From: Siphonodentalium dalli
Taxonomy: Eukaryota; Mollusca; Scaphopoda; Gadilida; Siphonodentaliidae
Length of the DNA stretch: 64,000 nt
Assembly (NCBI GenBank): GCA_032622095.1
Contig: CP136064.1
Location: 251,290,484 to 251,354,483, forward strand
Direction of reading: 5' to 3'
The notes under the pieces were generated by a model, which saw nothing but the letters and a program-made list of their open reading frames with translations, had not been told where the DNA came from and did not search any database. The translations under genes and the position numbers were made by a program. Positions 57,247 to 64,000 of the stretch are shown here, in pieces. Numbering within the stretch: position 1 is the stretch's first letter; each line of letters begins with the position of its first letter.

Positions 57247-57436
57247 CTATATATACTGTACATCCCTATTCATATGACAGAAGTCTTTATGGAAAAAGTA
57301 GACAATACACAATGCCTTATTTTTATAAAATTAAATCACCATCTGACGCGCCATTGTTTTTAGATAGCATTTCATGTGTATTGCATATAAACACCAATTC
57401 TGTTATATGTTGAATAAAGTTTGATGCTAGTACTCA

Positions 57437-57827
57437 TTAACCCTTTACCCAACAAACCGGCCAAAACCGGCCAAATAAAGCTTCAACAGCCTAAAATATC
57501 TTCGGTCTGTCTCAATAGAACCATACAAATATGGATATCATTGGAACCGGCTCCTTGACCACATTGTGATAGTTACAGTTATGCCCTGTGCCAATGCATT
57601 CTCTTATATATGCGAGTCGACCATAGGTCGCCTCGCATATATAAGAGAATGCATTGGCCTAAAAAAAATCTTTTTTTAACACTTTTTTCTTACATTCTTT
57701 AACAATTTTATAATTTTTAATGTGTTAAGCCAATGCATTCTCTTATATATGCGAGGCGACCTATGGTCGACTCGCATATATAAGAGAATGCATTGGCACA
57801 GGGCCGTTCTGTTGGGTAAAGGGTTAA
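57437..57827. mobile_element. TTAA-type MITE, terminal type 1
   Basis: TTAACCCTTTACCCAACA at 57437; right TGTTGGGTAAAGGG plus TTAA 57824-57827. Two intact hairpin cores in mirrored orientation, 391 bp. With 25027-25407, the best full-length copy. Confidence 0.95.
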
Positions 57828-58558
57828 TGAGACAGAGGTTAGATTCAATTATGTGGATGAAATCTCCATGTCTCAATGAGTCATATTGTATCTGTATCTG
57901 TAGTTGTTATGTCCAAGTGACCAAAGCTGGCTTTTACAGGATCAACACATATCTGTGGGTTTGATTGAAATTAAGGCTAAATGTGATGGACATCAGTTCT
58001 GATTTGGTATATATTGCCCATATTTTGTGTCTGGTGAATTTGGGACTAAAATAAATAATTATTATATAAATACCTGCCTCCTGACAAAAATAATTTGCAA
58101 TAAATAATACAATAAAAATATCTGCTTCTCTCATCATTTCAAAATAATATTCCCTGAGAAACAAACTATTTTGTTTATTCGGCCTATATGAACATACCGA
58201 CTCAAAATACAGAGGTCGAAATGAATTGTATTCAACATCTTGCAGGCAAGGTTTTATTCTTTATTTGTACACAAACTCATGTAAATCAAGTCGTGAAGAA
58301 TGAATTAATTTAATTTAAACAGTTTTATTTACAGAGTTCACCCACTATTTATATTGAGTTAATGAAAGTTTCATGTGTAGCCTGTGTCTATTACACACCA
58401 TATCTATAGTTTGGTGACTTTTGCTGTCTGTGCGATATGCGTGAATTGTTTCTAATATCACTATATGACCTGTGCAACACACCTCACTAATTCTATTTCC
58501 AAAGCCTCTAGCAAATTAGCTTTTATGAATTTACAAATGATGAGTGCAGTGTTATTCA
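57828..58558. other. No gene recognised
   Basis: AT-rich; no domain in frames 57934-58164. Confidence 0.4.
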
Positions 58559-58979
58559 GTCCTGAAAATATGGTGCCGGAATGAGGTGAATTTAGTGACG
58601 CTACACTGCACAGCAGGCTAGCATCATAAAATTCAACCTCTGGGGACCCCATCTGCTATGGGAGTCCTAGACTCGGATTTAAGTTACCAGATGGTGAAGA
58701 TGGTAATGTGCACCCATCAGGTACCTCAATTATGCATTGTGTTCTCTGCTAATTTTTAGATATAGAGAAATTAAATGAAACAAGAAAAAGATACTTTCTA
58801 AAGAAACTAAATAACTTGTTAATTTGATAATATAGATGCTTTCCAGAGAAGATGAGGCTTAAGCAGAATGAGAATCCCAGAAGGTGAATTTAGTGATGAT
58901 AGCCCACTGTGTGGGGTAGCATCACTGAAGTCACCCTCTGGGGACCTCATTCTGCATGTCTGGCACCATATTTTCAGGC
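58559..58979. mobile_element. hAT-like hairpin MITE, variant terminus
   Basis: Terminus CCTGAAAATATGGTGCC and complement GGCACCATATTTTCAGG instead of CAAGCCTTG. Both hairpins and the interior (CTCAATTATGCATTGTGTT) are of the family. Long form, about 420 bp. No clean 8-bp duplication. Confidence 0.8.
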
Positions 58980-59238
58980 ATACTGTTATTTGACTATAAA
59001 GTGAAATTGTTCGTGCAGATTATTATATAAATGATTAATTTAATTTCATATTTGGAAAAGTGTGTGAATATTAATATCAGTGAGCTATTAAAACATACTT
59101 GGTGTGAAAGGCATCATATACCATTCAGAGATTTTCTTTCATTCGAAAGACATACATTAATATTCCCTATTTATGTAGAGTAATAATCATGCCAACACAG
59201 AAGAAACATGTGTAGTTATAACAGTGCATGTATACTTA

Positions 59239-59443
59239 CAGTAATGCCCAAAATAATCATCGACTCCTTAACCACAGCAGAATTATGGGTAATTTTTCAG
59301 GATTTTGTTGGAAATATGGCTTGTTGCCATTCATTCGGAAAGCTCTGTGAGAGCTTTCCGATGAATGGCAACAAGCCATATTTCCGAATAAATTACCCAT
59401 AATTCTGCTGTGGTTAAGGAGTCGATTATTTAGGGCTTTACTG
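59239..59443. mobile_element. Palindromic MITE, CAGTAATG family
   Basis: TA-like flank, CAGTAATGCCCAAAATAATC ... GGGCTTTACTG. Right arm shortened (AATCCTGAAA lost). Confidence 0.88.
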
Positions 59444-60473
59444 CATAACAATACTCTTTACACATATAGAAAAATAGCACTTCTAAAGTCTGAAGAATGC
59501 TTGATTACAAAAATCACAATAATTTATTGATAAACCTGGATATACAAGGGTTACAGAGTTAAGTTAATATGCACTAAATTATTCCTCATGCAAGCATATA
59601 TTAGCGCCTGGTTTTTAATTCGCCCGCGCCCCAAGCTCATGTAAAAATTAAAGGTCTGCAATTATATATCTAAGAGATATGTTCTACAAAAAATATCTTA
59701 TTTCAGTTAGAGCGCTATATTGCCAATATTAACACTTTGGTAGTGCTGGGCTCTGTCTGTCTGAATGGCAGAATCTAGGTCAAACTTATAATAAACAGTA
59801 TTGTACAATGCAGGAAAGCTTATTAGAAATGACCAATTTATCTGTGCTGGTAAAATTTACAAGACACTGCACCATAATAGCAAATTTGATTGGTTGTGGT
59901 AATATAATTTTAAGTGGCAGTAACCACTTACTAACCAAACTGATAATTTTATCACATACCTGTCAACAAACCTCACAAAAAAAAAACAAAAAAAATGTGT
60001 TCTCTGGCAATTATACAGAGAAAACTGGATGAGTGATAGTGGCCTTTTATTTCTATTTTTTTCCACAAGAATTCTAGAAAGCAATGCATATATGGATAAT
60101 TTAAAGGATTAAATTCCAACTGTTTTCCAAATAATCTATTCTACGATGCATTTTAGATAATATTACATCATCAACAGAAACAATTTCTAATTGTGAATAA
60201 ACTGATGATTGAGTTTTTAACTTTTTGAAAATGTTTTATAATGTTTTTTTTACGAGTCTCTCTTTACGTCAAGAGGGAGGTGCCTGAGAACACAGTATTT
60301 TTATTTACTTTGCCTCAGTCATGGACTGTATTCACAATAAGCTTTCAATACCGATTTGGACCAATTTCAGACATTCAGACCAGACATGTCTCATTATTAA
60401 ATAATTAAGCACCGCCAGGACTTATAAAAATGAAATGGCACTGCATGGAAACCTGTATCATATAATATAACAA
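59444..60473. other. No gene recognised
   Basis: AT-rich noncoding; frames 59808-60032 and 59857-60084 overlap on opposite strands and lack domains. Confidence 0.4.
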
Positions 60474-60550
60474 ATGGACTACACGTAAAATCATTTTAAA
60501 TGGACTACATATAAAATCATTTTAAACTGACTACGTATAAAATCATTTAA
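60474..60550. repeat. 26-bp tandem repeat, 3 copies
   Basis: ATGGACTACACGTAAAATCA plus TTTTAA, then two diverged copies (ACATATAAAATC, ACGTATAAAATC). Confidence 0.85.
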
Positions 60551-60867
60551 AGCTATTTTGTTGATAAAATCATTGGTTTATTATAAGATAATCATCAAAA
60601 TTAAAATAGCACTGAATGGTTATGTACAAGCTATAACTGCTCCATGAATTTATACCTGAAGTACAAAGAAATATCAAGTTTATAACACAGTCTGATTGAA
60701 ATACAGACTATTGAATAAGCTACTTGTTTCCCCGAGTCATAAACTCTTCCCATTACCGTGGCTATAATAGCTATCCCTCGAAATTCCCGCAGTATGGCGT
60801 CACCACATACATTTATCATTAAAAATAATATTACAATTGACAGATATCTCCTTTCGGAGCTAACTGT

Positions 60868-61229
60868 ACTAGCATCACTAAATTCACCCTCTGGGGACCC
60901 CATTCTGCTTAGGCCCTCAACTGATATGGCAGACCTAGGATCAGATTGAAGTTCCCCAGTTGAAGTTGGTGATGTTCACCCATTGGGCACCTCAATTATG
61001 ATTTTTATCTTCTGCAAATTAGGGGATATAGAAACTTCCTAAGAATGGAAATGTAACTAAAAACAATCTTAATTTGATGCTATAGATACTTCCCAGAAGA
61101 TGAAGCCTAAGCAGAATGAGGTATCCAGAGGGTGAATTTGGTGATGCTAGCCCGCTTTGCGGGATAGCATCACTAAATTCACCCTCGGGGACTTCATTCT
61201 GCAAATGACAGACACGCTATTTGCAGGCT
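60868..61229. mobile_element. hAT-like hairpin MITE, left end truncated
   Basis: Starts within the left hairpin (CTAGCATCACTAAATTCACC) and continues through the full interior and right hairpin to GCAGGCTTG at 61229. Confidence 0.85.
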
Positions 61230-61420
61230 TGTTGCAGAAATAAACAGTTTTGCACTAACACATAAGGCACTTTTCTAGTCTATTATCAGACCATGTGTGA
61301 AATAATTTGAACCTATGAAACGTGGATATTGTGGTGACTGTGGCATGCAAACACATTTTCGAAGGTGCTCTATGAATATAATTAGGTGCCACTCTGTACA
61401 TTATATAGGGCAAGACTCAG

Positions 61421-61777
61421 GAACCAACCTAGATGTTTCAAATTGGGAGAAGTCACTTCACCCTATTTGGTTATTAGGGAGATGTGGACTGGTGTTATCA
61501 GGGAGAAGTAACAATGGCTAAAGTTCAATTTACACCCCGACATCACCCTTCTATGATTCAACAAGTATTATGCAACACAAGAGCCCATTTATAAAACCAT
61601 TATGGTGAGTAAAAACACCATTATAATCAGTGAATATACTTTAAATATGCTGTTGGGCTATATGCATACTGGTATTTGAAAGAGAAGTCACTGCTCCCTG
61701 GGGTGAAAATGGGACAAGGCGGTACATTTTAGGGAGAAGATGTCTCCCAAGTCGCCTCATGTGTTCAGGTCTATAAC
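61421..61777 (-). repeat. Dispersed repeat I, copy 2 (inverted relative to 30117)
   Basis: GGGAGAAGTCACTTC, CAATGGCTAAAGTTCAATTT, AACACCATTATAATCAGT and AGATGTCTCCCAAGTCGCC are the complement of the first copy in reverse order. Non-coding. Confidence 0.75.
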
Positions 61778-61814
61778 AAAATTTATTTAAAACTAAACTA
61801 TGTACGTTGTTGTT

Positions 61815-62088
61815 GTAAGAATGTAAGAAAAAATGGTAAAAAGTGTTAAAAAAAGTTTTTTTTTAGGCCAATGCATTCTCTTATATATGCGAGGCGACCT
61901 ATGGTCGACTCGCATATATAAGAGAATGCATTGGCACAGGGCATAACTGTAACTATCACAATGTGGTCAATGAGCCGGTTCCAATGATATCCATATTTGT
62001 ATGGTTTTATTGAGACAGACCCAAGATATTTTAGGCTGTTGAAGCTTTATTTGGCCGGTTTTGGCCGGTTTGTTGGGTAAAGGGTTAA
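61815..62088. mobile_element. TTAA-type MITE, terminal type 1, left-truncated
   Basis: Begins at the spacer between hairpins (GTAAGAATGTAAGAAAAAAT), one intact hairpin core (61864-61934), right end TGTTGGGTAAAGGG plus TTAA 62085-62088. Left hairpin and terminus absent. Confidence 0.88.
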
Positions 62089-62504
62089 AGTAATAAATTG
62101 ATGTAATTGTTTCATTCATTTCCAGGATTCTAATTATTCAGTTGAAACTGTTCATCAAAAATATCTGGAGTGAAATTAAGCCAATATCAAAATGATAGCT
62201 CAGTAAGCATCTATTTGAAACTCATAAAGAGGTATTTCCCGTAATTTGCTGGGGAAATACTTCTTGAGTGATAGATACTTTCAGAACTATCATCTGCTGA
62301 AAGTACTGAGGCATCGATTAGATTCACATGGAAATAGAATTCGGTGACATGACATGAGCAATACAGACTATTGGAGCATCACTGTGTAGATCTTAACAAT
62401 ACCCATTAGACTTTACCCACTAAATTGGACATACAACATTATAGCACTCAGGAGCCGCGATACATCAATATTGGATAGGCCAATGTACTGTAACTCTAGA
62501 AACT

Positions 62505-62718
62505 ACAGTAATGCTCTAATTAATCGACCCCTTAACCACAACATAATTATGGGTAACTTTTCAGGATTTAGTCGGAAATATGGCTTGTTGCCATTCATCG
62601 GAAAGCTCTCGGGGAGAGCTTTCCGATGAATGGCAACAAGCCATATTTCCGACTAAATCCTGAAAAGTTACCCATAATTCTGCTGTGGTTAAGGAGTCGA
62701 TTATTTAGGGCACTAATG
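62505..62718. mobile_element. Palindromic MITE, CAGTAATG family
   Basis: TA-CAGTAATGCTCTAATTAATC ... GGGCACTAATG-TA. Arms nearly identical; centre AGCTCTCGGGGAGAGCT. Confidence 0.9.
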
Positions 62719-62799
62719 TAACTCATGGTCTCATGACTAGCGATATGCTTCTCTAATAATTTACACAATTCCTTTCTCTCACAAATGACATGAAACTTC

Positions 62800-63240
62800 C
62801 AAGCCTTGAAATAGTGTGTCTGTCATTTGCAGAATGAGGTCCCCAGAGGATGAATTTAGTGACGCTACCCCGCATAGCGGGCTAGCATCACTAAATTCAC
62901 CCTCTGGGGACCTCATTCTGCTGAGGCACTCAACTGCTATGGTAGACCTAGGATCAGATAGAAGTTTCCCAGTTGCAGTTGGTGATGTTCACCCATTGGG
63001 CGCCTCAGTTTATCTTCTGCAAATTAGGGGGATATAGAAACGTCCCAGATGGTAAAACGTAACTAAAAACAATGTTAATTTTTGATACCATATATACTTC
63101 CCATAAGATTAGGACTAAACAGAATGAGGTCCCCAGAGGGTGAATTTAGTGATGCTAGCCCGCTATGCGGGATAGCGTCACTAAATTCACCCTCTGGGGA
63201 CCTCATTCTGCAAATGACAGACACGTTATTTGCAGGCTTG
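62800..63240. mobile_element. hAT-like hairpin MITE, complete long form, 8-bp duplication
   Basis: CAAGCCTTGAAATAG ... GCAGGCTTG, 441 bp, both hairpins intact with CGCATAGCGGGC-type tips. Flanked by GAAACTTC at 62792-62799 and 63241-63248, an exact 8-bp duplication. This is the reference long form. Confidence 0.95.
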
Positions 63241-63360
63241 GAAACTTCAGTCTTTTTACATGATATCTTTGATATATAACAATATCAATCAAGATTTTTG
63301 TATCAATTGTGCATTTCAGCTACCAATATTATTCTATAGTGTGTTCAATTCTATCATTTC

Positions 63361-63810
63361 TTAAAGGGACCCAAGGTACAAGTAGTGAGTAAATATTGTG
63401 CAAAAAAAAATAAAGGTCTGTAAAAAACAATACCACTATTAAGAAACACTTGGGGAAATTGATAAACTTTGTTCTTATATTCATTATTGATAGTTTTCCA
63501 ATAAAAACATTTCGCATGTTGAAACCATTGTTATGTAAACAAAAACTTTTTTAGTGATTTGTAAACAAACAGAATTTTTTTCAATGCTATGACCTGTTTC
63601 AACTTTCACCATCAAGTTTTGATTAAACTTTATTATCGTATTGGACTTTCATCGGTAACTTCACTATAACATCGATGTTTACTTAACAGTGGTTTTGACA
63701 TTATTATTAAGGAAAAAGTTTATCTATTTTCTTCATATCCTTGTTGATATAAACAGTTGTTGTAGAACCTTTTATTTTTTACCCGATACAAGTGCCTTTA
63801 GACCCTTTAA
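63361..63810. mobile_element. Element family E, copy 2, TTAA-flanked
   Basis: TTAA 63361-63364, AGGGACCCAAGGTAC; inverse end GTGCCTTTAGACCCT, TTAA 63807-63810. Interior shares TTTGTTCTTAT, CCAATAA and AACCATTGTTATGTAAAC with the copy at 53446. Confidence 0.78.
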
Positions 63811-64000
63811 ACACATAAATAAATATAAAGCCAGACTATAGATTATTAATGCTGCCCAATATAAATTTGCACCTCAAAAATTAGGCCAAGGTTCCTTCTC
63901 CAATCTCGGATATTGGTTGAAATGGACACTGCCAGAGATGAACGCCAAGCAATTCATATATTTTCGCACCCTTTTTTTTTGGAACATTGCACATTCCCTT

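Noticed and set aside
59735-59760. TTAACACTTTGGTAGTGC as a TTAA-element left end
   Set aside because: No matching inverted right end was found downstream.

Overview
This window is a gene-poor, AT-rich, transposon-dense piece of an animal nuclear genome, almost certainly a marine invertebrate. The only host gene I can support is the 3' half of a SPPL3-type signal peptide peptidase-like gene: seven spliced exons on the + strand between 17974 and 26634. Together they encode about 213 residues to the stop codon, including both catalytic aspartate motifs and the PAL motif. The first four or so exons are not recognisable here and probably lie upstream of the window. Species cannot be fixed from the sequence. 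The repeat style (foldback MITEs, and a hairpin plus CGTCCGT start to a satellite) is compatible with a lophotrochozoan or another marine invertebrate. Two 100-bp N runs (17351-17450, 47780-47879) are assembly gaps.

Layout. 1-8 kb: foldback and TIR elements, a 5S rRNA pseudogene, a GTA/TAC microsatellite and a 1.4-kb TIR element. 8.0-9.6 kb: an 18-bp minisatellite, then a 23-bp one. 10-17 kb: AT-rich noncoding DNA with a 0.35-kb segment present twice and G/C homopolymer tracts. 18-26.6 kb: the SPPL3 exons, with most introns filled by MITEs. 26.6-36 kb: a MITE cluster. 36.9-41.9 kb: an old minus-strand LINE broken up by a plus-strand LINE and by an insertion holding a MULE-transposase-like exon. 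41.9-47.8 kb: a satellite of ~162-bp monomers in ~648-bp four-monomer higher-order repeats. 48-64 kb: more MITEs and dispersed repeats.

MITE content is the main result. (i) TTAA-flanked elements with termini starting CCCTTT (piggyBac-like) fall into at least four terminal types. Three of them carry the same palindromic hairpin core around CATTCTCTTATATATGCGAG despite unrelated terminal repeats. (ii) Elements with CAAGCCTTG termini and a hairpin at each end make 8-bp target duplications, seen exactly at two insertions and at 7 of 8 bases in a third, so they are hAT-like. One copy sits inside a TTAA element, which gives relative ages. (iii) ~210-bp palindromes with CAGTAATG termini at TA sites are Tc1/mariner- or pogo-like. 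(iv) Several further TTAA-flanked families have other termini.

No complete mobile-element protein, intact tRNA, CRISPR array or bacterial-type operon was seen. Most open frames are chance frames or repeat translations. Coordinates of exons and of elements with target duplications are base-level; those of degenerate repeats are approximate by tens of bases.
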